Shown here: piece after piece, positions 34,923 through 44,909 of the stretch | Position numbering within the stretch: position 1 is the first letter of the stretch | Layout of the letters: the number at the start of each line of letters is the position of its first letter | Source of the DNA: JAPOUP01 sp965221405 | GTDB lineage: Bacteria > Pseudomonadota > Alphaproteobacteria > Rhodobacterales > Rhodobacteraceae | DNA: 64,000 nt | Reading direction: 5' to 3' | Assembly (NCBI GenBank): GCA_965221405.1 | Contig: CBDCSE010000001.1 | Coordinates: forward strand, 682,001 to 746,000 | Notes under the pieces: model-generated | Told to the model about the DNA's origin: nothing | Databases searched by the model: none | Seen by the model: only the letters and a program-made list of their open reading frames with translations | Made by a program: the position numbers and the translations under genes

Positions 34923-35582
34923 ATGTTGTTGAAAGCGCACGGTCTGAAAAAGAGCTTTCCCGGTGGCGAGTGTCCGATCACCGTTCTTGATGGAGTCTCA
35001 ATGTCGCTTGACCGTGGTGAGGTCGTGGCGCTGATAGGTGAAAGCGGATCAGGAAAGTCCACGCTACTGCACGCTATCGCGGGACTGGAGCCGACGGATG
35101 GCGGATCGGTCCTGTTCGACGGAAGAGACATCTGCCGCATGGACGATGGGGAGCGGGCAGCGCTGCGTCGGCGGTCAATCAGCATCGTATTCCAGCAATT
35201 CAACCTGATACCCTCGCTGAACGTCCGTAAGAACCTCCTGTTTCACGCTCGCCTCGCCGGACGCGACGCGGCGGTTGATATGGATATGCTCACCGCGTCG
35301 CTCGGCCTTTCCGGTCATCTGGAAAAGTTTCCGGAAGACCTTTCGGGTGGCGAGCAGCAGCGCGTGGCCATCGGGCGCGCGATCGCGGGCGGGCCGGAAC
35401 TCGTTCTGGCCGACGAGCCCACCGGGAACCTGGACGAAGGCACGGGACAGAAAGTCTTCGACCTCATGCTGAATCTCGCCCGCGGAACGGGAGCCGCGCT
35501 ATTCATCGCCACTCATTCCATGCGCCTGGCGGAAGCCGCGGACCGACGGCTGCACCTCAGCCACGGAAAGCTGACGGAATGA
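34923..35582 (+). CDS. ABC transporter ATP-binding protein, LolD/MacB type (AttE-like)
   Basis: 219 residues from ATG 34923. Walker A 'GESGSGKSTLLHAIAGLEP', Q-loop 'VFQQFNLIPSLNVRKN', signature 'LSGGEQQRVAIGRAI', Walker B 'LVLADEPTGNLDE'. Together with an FtsX-type permease and an AttH-like protein it resembles AttEFGH sets. The TGA overlaps the next ATG. No clear promoter is seen between the IS30 fragment and this gene. Confidence 0.9.
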   Translation: MLLKAHGLKKSFPGGECPITVLDGVSMSLDRGEVVALIGESGSGKSTLLHAIAGLEPTDGGSVLFDGRDICRMDDGERAALRRRSISIVFQQFNLIPSLNVRKNLLFHARLAGRDAAVDMDMLTASLGLSGHLEKFPEDLSGGEQQRVAIGRAIAGGPELVLADEPTGNLDEGTGQKVFDLMLNLARGTGAALFIATHSMRLAEAADRRLHLSHGKLTE

Positions 35583-37981
35583 TCGCACCGGCTCTCTCCG
35601 CGCTTCTGTCCCATTGGCGCCGCCACCCGTTCCAGTTGGCGACAGTTATACTGGGCCTCTCGCTCGGCACGGCAATCTGGTCCGCGGTTCAGGCAATCAA
35701 CGCGGAAGCGCGCAGATCCTATTCCGCCGCCGCCGAGTTTCTCGACGGTGGCGGACTTTGCGAGGTCGTCCGAAAAGATGGCGGCATGATTTCGGTCGAG
35801 ACCTACGTGACCCTGCGAAGGGCGGGTTGGCTCGTAAGTCCAATCGTGGACGGGTGGATATCGACGGACGGTGGTCGTGTCCGGCTTCTCGGAATGGATC
35901 CGTTCACCGTTCCGCCAGACACACGCATCGCAGACGCGGTTGAGCCGAACCTCTATGCCAAGTTACTCGATACCGGCGGGATGCTCCTTGCCAATCCGGC
36001 AACAACGGCTCGGATACCGGATCTTCAGGTCAGGCTCAACGCGGTCGAGGATCTGGCTCCGAACATAGTTCTCGCAGACATAAAGTCCGCACAGGCACTG
36101 ATGGATACCGAGGGTTTCAGCAGGCTACTTCTGTTACAGGACCAGCCATTGCTACGCCCTGATCTCTCATCCCTTGCGCCCGAATTGGCTATCAGGCCAT
36201 CAGCCGTCGCGAGCGATCTCGAAGGCATTACCGACAGCTTTCATCTGAACCTGACGGCATTCGGGTTCCTGTCCTTTGCGGTCGGGCTCGCGATCGTGTA
36301 TGGTTCGGTAGGTCTTGCGTTCGAGCAGCGCCGCCCGGTAATGCGTACACTTAGGGCGCTCGGGGTTTCAACCCGCCGCCTCGTTCTATCCCTCATAGCC
36401 GAACTGCTGGCACTGTCGCTCACCGCCGGCGTCTTGGGCATCATCATCGGATATCTCATGGCCAGCGCACTGCTGCCCGATGTCGCCGCGACTCTCCGCG
36501 GTCTCTATGGCGCGACCGTCGGCGACGCGCTCTCGCTCTCACCACTCTGGTGGCTGGGCGGTGCGGGCATCGCATGCCTGGGTACCGCTGTTGCGACCGC
36601 AAACAGGCTTTGGCGCATCGCCAGAATGCCTCCACTCGCCCCGGCTCGCACGCGCACCTGGGTCATGGCCAGTCGCCGTACCATACATCTTCAGGCGATA
36701 GGTGCCGCCATTAGCCTGACCCTCGCCATCTGCGCCACGACTTTCGGTGCCGGGATCGCGGGCGGCTTCGCCCTCGTGGGAGGCTTTCTCCTGGCGGCCG
36801 CGTTGCTCCTCCCGGCGGTCCTGTCATCATTGGTCACCCTCGCATCCGCCTTCGCCAGAGGTCCGGTCATGCAATGGTTCTGGGCGGACACGCGCCATCA
36901 GTTGCCAGACCTATCGCTGGCGCTGGTGGCTCTGCTGCTGGCCCTTGCGGCAAATGTCGGTGTCGGAACCATGGTCGCGAGTTTCCGTCTCACCTTCGTC
37001 GGCTGGCTTGATCAGCGGCTGGTCAGCGATCTCTATGTGACCGTCGAGGACGAAAGCGACATCCCAGCGCTCATGACGTTCCTCGAAGGTCGGGCGGACG
37101 CCGTTCTTCCAATCTGGCACGTCGACGCCGAGGTAATGGAAGCGCCGGCCGAGATTTACGGCGTCGTCGACCATCCGGTCTACGCGGCAAACTGGCCGCT
37201 TCTGGCGGCCCTGCCGGATACCTGGAGCCTAATCGCCGCAGGCAAAGGCGCGTTGATCAATGAGCAGCTCGCGCGGCGCAACGATCTATCGCCCGAAGAG
37301 CCGCTGCTCCTACCCGGCGGATGGACAACGACAATTGTTGGTATCTACAGCGACTATGGCAATCCCCTGGGGCAGGTCATCGTATCCCTAGCCGACCTTA
37401 CCCGCCATTATCCGCATGCGGACCGCTCCGACTTCGGTATCCTCGCGCCAGATGGGGATATTGAGCCCATCAAGGCCGCGTTGACCGAAATGTTCGGCGT
37501 GCCCGAACACAATATCACCGACCGAGACGCCATCAGGAATTTCTCGCTGTCAATTTTCGAGCGGACTTTCTCCGTTACGGGTGCGCTCAATGTTCTCACC
37601 CTCGCCGTGGCGGGCATCGCCATCCTGACGAGCCTGCTTACGCTCGCCTCGATACGGCTGCCGCAACTTGCGCCCGTCTGGGCGCTTGGCGTCACCCATA
37701 AAACCCTTGGGAGGCTCGAACTCGTCCGCGCGTTGGCTCTGGCTGCGCTCACATTCGCGTTCGCGCTGCCCGTCGGACTGGTGCTCGCATGGATGCTGTT
37801 GGCCGTCATTAATGTCGAGGCGTTCGGCTGGCGGCTGCCGATGCATCTCTTTCCGCTGGACTGGATCCGGCTCGGAGCGTTATCACTCGGCGCGGCGGGC
37901 ATCGCAGGCGTCTGGCCTGCCTGTCGACTCGCCAGGCATCCACCCGCAGACCTCCTCAGGGCTTTCAGCCATGAACGCTAG
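35579..37981 (+). CDS. FtsX-like ABC transporter permease (AttF/AttG-like)
   Basis: 800 residues in the two-FtsX-domain layout: an N-terminal span ('FQLATVILGLSLGTAIWSAV'), a periplasmic domain, a first membrane block near residues 220-330 ('LSFAVGLAIVYGSVGLAFEQ'), a middle block near 370-420, a second periplasmic domain, and a final block at 665-790. Mechanotransmission-type transporters of this kind move lipids, peptides or lipoproteins rather than importing. It overlaps the next gene by 11 bases. Confidence 0.9.
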   Translation: MIAPALSALLSHWRRHPFQLATVILGLSLGTAIWSAVQAINAEARRSYSAAAEFLDGGGLCEVVRKDGGMISVETYVTLRRAGWLVSPIVDGWISTDGGRVRLLGMDPFTVPPDTRIADAVEPNLYAKLLDTGGMLLANPATTARIPDLQVRLNAVEDLAPNIVLADIKSAQALMDTEGFSRLLLLQDQPLLRPDLSSLAPELAIRPSAVASDLEGITDSFHLNLTAFGFLSFAVGLAIVYGSVGLAFEQRRPVMRTLRALGVSTRRLVLSLIAELLALSLTAGVLGIIIGYLMASALLPDVAATLRGLYGATVGDALSLSPLWWLGGAGIACLGTAVATANRLWRIARMPPLAPARTRTWVMASRRTIHLQAIGAAISLTLAICATTFGAGIAGGFALVGGFLLAAALLLPAVLSSLVTLASAFARGPVMQWFWADTRHQLPDLSLALVALLLALAANVGVGTMVASFRLTFVGWLDQRLVSDLYVTVEDESDIPALMTFLEGRADAVLPIWHVDAEVMEAPAEIYGVVDHPVYAANWPLLAALPDTWSLIAAGKGALINEQLARRNDLSPEEPLLLPGGWTTTIVGIYSDYGNPLGQVIVSLADLTRHYPHADRSDFGILAPDGDIEPIKAALTEMFGVPEHNITDRDAIRNFSLSIFERTFSVTGALNVLTLAVAGIAILTSLLTLASIRLPQLAPVWALGVTHKTLGRLELVRALALAALTFAFALPVGLVLAWMLLAVINVEAFGWRLPMHLFPLDWIRLGALSLGAAGIAGVWPACRLARHPPADLLRAFSHER

Positions 37982-39008
37982 GACAACAGTCCTGTACTTA
38001 CTGCTCTGCATCCTGCCATCCCTCGCAATGGCGCAGGGCTTTGCCGGGCTCGGGCAGGAGACCGGAGCATACGCCCTGCCCGACCCGAAGGCGGGATTGA
38101 CCTTTCCGGATGACCACGGACCACACCCGAAATTTCGCATAGAATGGTGGTACGTGACCGCAAATCTCAAGGATAAGGATGACGCGGATTACGGAATTCA
38201 ATGGACGTTATTCCGGAGCGCCCTTGCGCCAGGCGGCAGGCCGGAGGACCAGGCATGGATGGGGCATGCGGCCGTGTCCACGCCAATGGGTCATTTCTTT
38301 TCCGAACGCCTCTCGCGCGGCGGCATCGGGCAGGCTGGCGTGACCGCAGTGCCGTTCGAGGCGTTCATAGACGAATGGCGCATGGCCGGTCCCGGCCTTG
38401 CGAACCTCAGCATTACGGCGCAAAGCCATGAATTCCGATACGATCTGGAGCTGTCGAGTGACGGGCCATTCGTGCCGCATGGCGAGAATGGACACTCGGT
38501 CAAGTCATTTGGGGGACAGGCCAGTCACTACTACTCGCAGCCGTTCTATTCGGTGACAGGCAAGCTGACCCTACCGACGGGTGAGATTGCGGTTAAAGGC
38601 CAAGCCTGGTTGGACCGCGAGTGGTCCTCCCAGCCCCTGGCCCCGGACCAGACCGGTTGGGACTGGTTCTCGCTACATCTATCCAACGGGGAGAAACTGA
38701 TGGTCTTCCGCCTGCGCGGCCGTGATAACGGCGCATATATCGCCGGCACCTGGATTTCCGTGGACGGCTCACCCGAACCATTGCCAGCCGGTTCGCTCAG
38801 GATGGCCCCGGTGGAGAGGGCGGAAGTTGCCGGGCGCAGGATTCCCGTGGTCTGGGACATCGCATATGAGGCACGGGGCATCGCGATCCGTGCTGAAGCG
38901 ATTTACCCTCAAAGCTGGATGGGTACAAGAATCCCGTATTGGGAAGGTCCAATCAGGGTGAATGGCAGCCATTCCGGCGTAGGCTATCTCGAAATGAGCG
39001 GCTACTAA
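37971..39008 (+). CDS. AttH-like lipocalin/carotenoid 1,2-hydratase-fold secreted protein
   Basis: 345 residues from ATG 37971. Signal peptide ('TTVLYLLLCILPSLAMA') then 'FPDDHGPHPKFRIEWWYVTA', the hallmark of AttH/CrtC proteins. A second lipocalin-like half contains 'GQAWLDREWSSQPLAPDQTG' and 'GWDWFSLHLSNGEKLMVFRL'. AttH proteins are predicted to act with AttEFG in handling a hydrophobic ligand outside the inner membrane; here it ends the operon. No carotenoid genes are close, so hydratase activity is unlikely. Confidence 0.88.
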   Translation: MNARTTVLYLLLCILPSLAMAQGFAGLGQETGAYALPDPKAGLTFPDDHGPHPKFRIEWWYVTANLKDKDDADYGIQWTLFRSALAPGGRPEDQAWMGHAAVSTPMGHFFSERLSRGGIGQAGVTAVPFEAFIDEWRMAGPGLANLSITAQSHEFRYDLELSSDGPFVPHGENGHSVKSFGGQASHYYSQPFYSVTGKLTLPTGEIAVKGQAWLDREWSSQPLAPDQTGWDWFSLHLSNGEKLMVFRLRGRDNGAYIAGTWISVDGSPEPLPAGSLRMAPVERAEVAGRRIPVVWDIAYEARGIAIRAEAIYPQSWMGTRIPYWEGPIRVNGSHSGVGYLEMSGY

Positions 39009-39438
39009 TCGCTCACCGGATCTCCTGAATGAATGGGGTTCACCACAACGTCTTTACCACAAACAGGATCCGGTGATCACGGCAGACCGGATGCCCGTCT
39101 GGCATTGCATCGGCAGCCTTTGCGCCAACGCCACATGGAGACGGGGGCCTCGTGGAAACGGGTTTCCGTCACACGATGTCGTCGGTCATGCCTGTTCGAA
39201 GTGATGGAACGGCGTGGCCAGATAACCGGAACCCAAACACTCATGATCGGATCGGATCGCTCGCCACGCCATTGTCATTCAAATTCCTGCGTCACCAATC
39301 AGCTCCTCGTCCGTCCGGTTCCGGTGCCAGCGATGAGGTCCGGACTTCCCAGACCAGCGGCTTGGTTCGTTCGGCTGGTCAGAAATTTGCGCAGCAAAAA
39401 ATCCAGTACTGAACGATCGGACGCGGATCCGGATACCT
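39009..39438. other. intergenic, 430 bases, nothing recognised
   Basis: No frame on either strand has protein-like character. Two convergent genes end on both sides, so terminators are expected, but I see no convincing stem followed by T residues. Confidence 0.5.
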
Positions 39439-40488
39439 TCAGGCGTTCGCTCGGACCGATCCCTCCCGCGCGTTTTCCGCTTCAATGGCGCGCCCGAGCA
39501 TCACCCGGAACTGCTTTGCTCCGGCGTCAAGGCCGAGGTCGATGTTCGGTGTTTTCATCTGCTTCATGCCCAAGTGCACCCTTTCGAGCACCGCACGGTC
39601 CTCCTCGAACGCTGTCCGGGCTCCCGCGTTCATGAATTCAGAAATTTCCCGGTTATGGGGATCTGAGTTGCGATGCTGGAACCAGAAATAACGTGTCCGG
39701 TCATCGTCTATAGGCGTCATGAAATTATACGAGATATTGATTAAAGTGCCGTCAACCGGTTCCCGCCCGTACCCTCCCGTTCCCACCGGCGTATAGATCG
39801 ACTTGTTCAGACCAATTGCCGGCAAACACATTTCGTAATGCTGAAGCCGATCACAGTTCCCGCTAAAGTTAACAAGCCCGGCGTAATAAGGAGATGGCGG
39901 CCTGTCTGCGATCCAGCGGGAGACCACAACACCGTGGTGGGTCTTCTTGATGTCCAGAGGTTCCTTTTCCGTACCGGCACCCGCGAATGACGTCACATGC
40001 ACCCAGGCGACATGGCTTGGATCCAACAGATTGTCGCAGACCCATAGATAGTTGCAGTCGATGTCGAGGACACCTCCGTCAGTTTTACCCCAGTCAGGAT
40101 CATCAAAATTCTCGATGCAAAAGATCCTGTCGGGATCCGCCAGCACCGGATCACCCATCCAGATCCAAAGGAACCGGTAACGATCGACAACCGGATAGGA
40201 TTTCACGACCGCCCGATGGGGAATGTTCTCCCGCTGGGTTGGAGCCGCCACGCAGGCTCCGGTACGATCGAAGGTAAGCCCGTGATAGCCGCACTCAACG
40301 AACTCTCCCCGTAGACTGCCATCGGACAGGGGAAGTTTGCGATGAGGGCAAGCGTCCTCGAGCGCGACCGGCGTACCGTCTTTCAGCCGATAGAACACGA
40401 TCCGCTCGCCGAGATAGGTCTCTGGTCTAAGAGACCGCCCAAAGTCTCCGCTCCACCCCGCGACGTACCAGCAATTTTTCAGAAACAC
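39439..40488 (-). CDS. Rieske aromatic-ring oxygenase, VanA-like (O-demethylase type)
   Basis: 349 residues. Rieske centre 'CPHRKLPLSDGSL' with 'ECGYHGLTFD' (C-x-H ... C-x2-H), mononuclear iron site 'DNLLDPSHVAWVH' (N-x2-D-x3-H-x4-H pattern). This resembles the oxygenase of vanillate/dicamba O-demethylases, which cleave aryl methyl ethers with formaldehyde release. The expected VanB reductase is not adjacent. Divergent regulator and M29-like genes follow, suggesting a small catabolic island. Confidence 0.9.
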   Translation of the reverse strand: MFLKNCWYVAGWSGDFGRSLRPETYLGERIVFYRLKDGTPVALEDACPHRKLPLSDGSLRGEFVECGYHGLTFDRTGACVAAPTQRENIPHRAVVKSYPVVDRYRFLWIWMGDPVLADPDRIFCIENFDDPDWGKTDGGVLDIDCNYLWVCDNLLDPSHVAWVHVTSFAGAGTEKEPLDIKKTHHGVVVSRWIADRPPSPYYAGLVNFSGNCDRLQHYEMCLPAIGLNKSIYTPVGTGGYGREPVDGTLINISYNFMTPIDDDRTRYFWFQHRNSDPHNREISEFMNAGARTAFEEDRAVLERVHLGMKQMKTPNIDLGLDAGAKQFRVMLGRAIEAENAREGSVRANA

Positions 40489-40588
40489 TTCACTTGCTCC
40501 CCATCATGCGAAACCGAGAGAATGTGACGGGAAGAATGGACAGGTCAGGCACAGAGGGTCAATCCCAAACATTAGGGAAACTTAATGT

Positions 40589-41518
40589 TTAGGTCCCGTC
40601 CGGCGGAATTTCGGGCTGGCTTGCTGCCTCTTCCCTGATCCATTCCATAAAGTCCTGCACCTTTGCGCTCTCGAGGACGCTTTTTCTGCAGACCAGCCAG
40701 TACGAGTGCGGCGACCGCACGATTTCGGGAAATGGCCGCACCAGTTTCCCATCGCGCATGGCATCAACGACAAGCGGCTCCCGCCCGAGTGCGACACCCC
40801 GGCACTCGATTGCCGCCTGTATGACCATATTCGACTGGCCAAACCGCCGGATTCCCGCCGGTTCAGGCAGGGAAACACCGACTTCCCGAGCCCAGTACTC
40901 CCAAGTCAGGCTGGAGCCGTCATGCTTGAGGTTCTCGTCCCGGAGCAGCGTGTGATGCGCGAGGTCAGACAGAGTCCTAAGGCCAGGCGGTCCATCGCGG
41001 AGCGCGGGTGCGCATACAGGAAACAGCCGCTCCGCCATCAGACGCTCGACATGAAGACCCGGATGGTCCCCGACTCCATACCTGATTCCAACATCGACAT
41101 CCGCGCCGGAAAAGAACTCCTGACCCATGTCAGTCGCAATGGAGATGGACAGTAGCGGATGTGCCAGATCAAACCGCAGCAGTCGGGGGAAAAGCCAAGT
41201 GAACGCAAACCCCGGCAGGCAGCTAATGACGACGGTCCTATCGGCCTGCGTGCGGTCCTTTAGGTCGACACAGACGTCCGATATCCCGCCCAATCCATCC
41301 GAGATGGCTCGCGCGAGCCGTTTTCCCTCCCGTGTCGGTTCCGACTTGCGCGCACCACGAAGTAAAAGATCCTGACCCAGCCATTCCTCAAGGGTTTTGA
41401 CATGTTGGCTGACAGCGCTTTGGCTAACACCGAGCTCGCCGGCGGCGGCAGAGAAATTAGACAGGCGAACAACGGCCTCAAATGCGCGAAGGGCGGCGAA
41501 GGGCATATTAGCAATCAT
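40589..41518 (-). CDS. LysR-family regulator, GcvA type
   Basis: About 309 residues from ATG 41518 ('MIANMPFAALRAFEAVVRLS'); upstream ATGs at 41542 and 41554 are possible and have a better purine-rich leader. HTH 'FSAAAGELGVSQSAVSQHVK'. Effector-domain pieces include 'TVVISCLPGFAFTWLFPRLL' and 'LMAERLFPVCAPALRDGPPG', typical of GcvA-type. It lies between the Rieske oxygenase and the divergent M29-like gene and probably regulates both. Confidence 0.92.
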   Translation of the reverse strand: MIANMPFAALRAFEAVVRLSNFSAAAGELGVSQSAVSQHVKTLEEWLGQDLLLRGARKSEPTREGKRLARAISDGLGGISDVCVDLKDRTQADRTVVISCLPGFAFTWLFPRLLRFDLAHPLLSISIATDMGQEFFSGADVDVGIRYGVGDHPGLHVERLMAERLFPVCAPALRDGPPGLRTLSDLAHHTLLRDENLKHDGSSLTWEYWAREVGVSLPEPAGIRRFGQSNMVIQAAIECRGVALGREPLVVDAMRDGKLVRPFPEIVRSPHSYWLVCRKSVLESAKVQDFMEWIREEAASQPEIPPDGT

Positions 41519-41607
41519 ATTAGTCACAATAATAAATAGCATAATCCCTCTCAAGCAATCTAGAATTTCCGAATCGGAAAGGACGATGTGATTTTTGGAG
41601 TTCAGGT

Positions 41608-42690
41608 ATGTACAAGGACATGCCGGCGCTTGGTGCCCGAAACCTCCTGCTCAACTGCGCTGGAGCCGAGACAGGAGATCGGCTGCTAATTGCGTTCGAA
41701 CCGTCAGACCTGGGTTTCTTCGCTGACGATGTGTTTGAATGCCTGGTGGGGGAGGCAGTGCGCCTTGGGCTGACCGTCGAGTCCGTCAATGTCGGCTTTG
41801 ATGCCGAAAATCCCCATCTGCCGGAACCGCTGCTTCGTATGATGGCGTCCTTTGATATCATCCTCTTCCTCGCGCGGCTGGGTGACCAGCTCCGGTTCTC
41901 CGACATGCCAAGTGGAAAGAAGATCATCGTCAGTTTCGCTCTCAACGCCCATCTTCTCGGAGCGGGGTTCGGAACCGCCAACCACTCCGCGTTCGTGGCA
42001 CTGAAATCAGCCGTGAACTCTGCGCTTTCGAACGCGGGGGAAATCCGCATATCCTGTCCCGCCGGCACCGAAGTCGTGGGTAAGACCGACACAGAGTTGA
42101 CACCGACGCTCGATACTTCAATATTGCGCTTCCCGATGTCCGTATTCACTCCCGTACCCGCGACGGAGTTTGAGGGCCGTGTGGCGCTTCCCGGCTTCCT
42201 GACCGGTGCGGGATCGCGGTATTATGATGATTACACCGTGGAATTCGATGGGCAGGTATATGCAATACTTGGCGGGGGCCGACTCACGGGTTTCGAGGGA
42301 AACCCGGCCGATGTCGCCCGGGCCAACGGGCACTACGACCGGGTGTCCGCGCTGTTCGGTATTGACAGGAACTACGTCCATTCATGGCACGCAGGCATAC
42401 ATCCAGGTTGCGGTTTCGCTGGGAACGCGAGTGCGGACTACCAACGATGGGGAATGATCGCCTTCGGCAATCCCCGTATTCTTCACTTTCATACCTGCGG
42501 TGAATACGCACCTGGCGAGATTTCCTGGAATGTGATCGACCCAACCGTTGAGGCGGACGGCATCAAGTACTGGGAGAACGGCTCATTCAGGGCTGAACGC
42601 CTACCTGAGGGAGCCGGAATCCTACGACGCCATCCCGACGCAGCCAGCCTTTTCAGGCACCCGGACCGCAATATCGGGATAGCAACCTAG
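41608..42690 (+). CDS. M29 aminopeptidase-like / NicX-like metalloenzyme; 3' end set by IS630
   Basis: 360 residues. Overall pattern of the M29/NicX group: 'GARNLLLNCAGAETGDRLLI' at the N-terminus and metal-binding candidates in 'FEGNPADVARANGHYD', 'YVHSWHAGIHPGCGF' and 'RILHFHTCGEY'. The group includes aminopeptidase T and 2,5-dihydroxypyridine dioxygenase, so a ring-cleaving role beside a Rieske oxygenase is possible. The TAG stop (42688-42690) is TA target plus the first G of IS630 copy 2, so the native C-terminus may have been a little longer. Confidence 0.75.
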   Translation: MYKDMPALGARNLLLNCAGAETGDRLLIAFEPSDLGFFADDVFECLVGEAVRLGLTVESVNVGFDAENPHLPEPLLRMMASFDIILFLARLGDQLRFSDMPSGKKIIVSFALNAHLLGAGFGTANHSAFVALKSAVNSALSNAGEIRISCPAGTEVVGKTDTELTPTLDTSILRFPMSVFTPVPATEFEGRVALPGFLTGAGSRYYDDYTVEFDGQVYAILGGGRLTGFEGNPADVARANGHYDRVSALFGIDRNYVHSWHAGIHPGCGFAGNASADYQRWGMIAFGNPRILHFHTCGEYAPGEISWNVIDPTVEADGIKYWENGSFRAERLPEGAGILRRHPDAASLFRHPDRNIGIAT

Positions 42691-43971
42691 TATCACAGCC
42701 TCATTGAATTGCTGGGTATAGGGACTTCAGCCTGATCCGCGCGTCGTCGGTCCTGAACCGCCAGTCGACGGGTTTCGCCGAGCCGTTGCGGTGCCGCTGC
42801 CATGCGGCGACCTCGCGCACCATCGTCCCGCGGTCCGGGATCCGGCGGTCAAGGCACTGCCGGGAGAGGACGTTGATCCCGGTCTCGGCCATGTTCAGCC
42901 AGGAGCCGTGCTTCGGCGTGTGGTGGACCTCGAAGCGGTCGGCGAGCCGCGACGCCTCCGCCGGCCCGGAGGCCCCGTGGAGCGTCGACAGCCTGTGGGT
43001 GTCGGGGTTGTCCATGACGGGCACGGTCCGCCTGCCGGGCAGGTGGACGTCGGCCATGTCCACGGGGAGCCCGGGCGAAGTCCCGCCTCCTGCGGCGGTC
43101 GGTGACCTCCACGTGGCGCCAGGTGTCCAGCGGGGCGTAGACCATGAACAGGTTGGCCGTTCCGTTGCGCCCGTGCCCGAAGTCGTATGCCGTCGGCTGC
43201 CCGGGACGCGCCGGAAGCGGTGTCCGCGTCTCCCGGGTCTGCTGTTCCGGGGTCCCGTCCATGCAGACCAGGACGGTGCCGTCATCGAATTCCCGGGCGT
43301 AGACCTTGAGCACGTCCTCCATGGCGGCGACGAATTCGGCGTTCGCCTTCGGCGGGATGCACCAGCATTCCTTCAGCCAGGGCCTGGTGCCGTTTTTTCT
43401 GGCGCCTGCCGGACCGTCTCCCGGCCGATGCCGTCGACGGCCTCCAGCTCCACCAGCCGGTCGCCCGGCAGCTTCAGGGTCCATCGCGCCTGCCCCTCGG
43501 GAGGCTCCGGGCAGCCCGGCATCGCCAGCGTCGCCTGGCCCTCCCCGCCGGGCCGGGGCTGTTTCCGGTTCTCCTGGACCCTGCGGTCCAGGGCCGCGTC
43601 CAGGCCCTCCATGACGCACTGCCCGCCCGTCCGCTCCGCCGTCGCCACGCTGGCCCCAGGCGCGTCCGCGATCCGCGCGTCGGTCCAGCCGCCGTTCGGA
43701 CGGCCCCCGTCGCCCGGCAGCAGGACATGCGCCCGCCTGCGCCGCTCCTTCGACCCCCTGCCGCCGCCGGTGATGTCCTTCAGCCGCGCGCGCCCGTGCG
43801 CCCCGGGCCGCACCCTGTAGATCTTCCTGCCTGCCTGTTCCATAGCCTGTCTCCGAAATGCCCCCTGACGCCGCCCGGGGCGGCCGGAAGGTCTGTTGCA
43901 CGGTGTCACGGTCGGGAGCGTAACCCGTCCCGGGCCGGGATGGAACCAACAATTCAATGAGGCTGGGATAC
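42690..43971 (-). mobile_element. IS630-family element, copy 2
   Basis: 1282 bases, between TA at 42688-42689 and TA at 43972-43973; ends match those of copy 1 ('tatcacagcctcattgaatt' left, 'caatgaggctgggatac' right). Transposase on the minus strand. The right end abuts another IS630-type element. Confidence 0.9.
42701..43843 (-). pseudogene. IS630 transposase (orfA plus orfB) with an additional frameshift (copy 2)
   Basis: orfA starts at 43843 and ends at 43373; a run of six A (43398-43393 on the minus strand) again lies before its stop. orfB runs on to 'DTWRHVEVTDRRRRRDFAR' and then needs a further shift near 43060 (one extra base versus copy 1) before 'DMADVHLPGRRTVPVMDNPD'. So copy 2 is broken although its ends are complete. 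Confidence 0.82.
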
Positions 43972-43983
43972 TATATCCCAATT

Positions 43984-44598
43984 TCATTGAATTGATGGGT
44001 ACAGGGATTTAAGTTTGATGCGAGCATCGTCTGTTGTGAATCTCCAGTTGACAGGCCGTTTATCGGCGTTGCGGCGTGTCTGCCAGGCAGCAACTTCGCG
44101 GACCATGGTGTCTCTGTCCGGTATCCGTCTGGCCAGACACTGGCGCACCGGAACATTGATCCCGGTTTCGGCGATATTCAGCCAGGAGCCGTGTTTGGGT
44201 GTATGATGCACCTCGAACTGTCGGGCGAGACGCCCCGCCTCTTCGGGAGGATAGCGGTCATACAATGTTGAGAGGGCGTGGGTGTTGAGGTTGTCCATCA
44301 CCAGCACGATCTTTTTGCCGGGGAAGTGGCTGTCCGCCAGATCTTTCAGGACTTCGGCAAAGTCCTGGCGGGTGCGGCGGTCGGTGACCTTGACATGGCG
44401 CCACCCCTCGAGGGGTGCGGTGATCATGAAGAGATTGGCGGTACCATTGCGGACGTATTCGAAGTCATAGGCGGCCACGTGCCCGGGGCGTGTCGGCAGC
44501 GGTGTTCGGGTCTCCCGTGTCTGTTGCCTGGAGGTTTCATCGAGACAGACCAGAACCCCATCATCGGCAAAGTCACGGCATGTGTCCAGGACATCCTC
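43984..44598 (-). pseudogene. IS630-B transposase, C-terminal part
   Basis: Continuous frame: 'FADDGVLVCLDETSRQQTRE' through 'EYVRNGTANLFMITAPLEGW', 'IVLVMDNLNTHALSTLYDRY' and 'NIAETGINVPVRQCLARRIP'. It lacks its N-terminus, a few codons of which ('PPRASADFVCAM') survive at 46043-46106 on the other side of IS110-A. Less G+C-rich than copies 1/2, so perhaps a younger arrival. Confidence 0.85.
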
Positions 44599-44909
44599 GT
44601 ATGCTCAGCGAATCAGCACTGACCGGGGGATGAGGCTGTGGAAAAGTCGGGGGCGGATTCCTGTGGAAAACCGTCCCCTGTTCCCGCCGCCGCTCCGTTC
44701 GATGCTGGTTGCCGGGATCTCCGCCGCCAAGGCCTGGCGGCGGAGGAGCGGGCGAGATCCCGCAGGACGGGCCGGACCGGACGCCCCTTGGATCGCATTC
44801 GCGGATCCGTCCGCCAGCGTGGTCGGCCCGCCCTCCCGTCAGCCTCCCGCGTCCTGGATGGATGCTGGGTTCTGGAACCGGATCATCGCGAGGACAGGAG
44901 CGGGAGACC
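44599..44909 (+). ncRNA. presumed bridge-RNA region of IS110-A copy 2
   Basis: 311-base non-coding left end before the recombinase. A perfect 11-bp hairpin lies at 44719-44729/44735-44745 (loop 'aggcc'). The corresponding hairpins in copies 1 and 3 have different but still paired stem bases, indicating selection on RNA structure. The targeting loops should recognise sequence around CTC. Confidence 0.55.

Noticed and set aside
37971..39008. carotenoid 1,2-hydratase (CrtC) of a pigment pathway
   Set aside because: No carotenoid genes nearby; the ABC/FtsX neighbours point to an AttH-type protein.
42786..43820. 344-codon plus-strand frame
   Set aside because: Antisense of IS630 copy 2, the same shadow as in copy 1.
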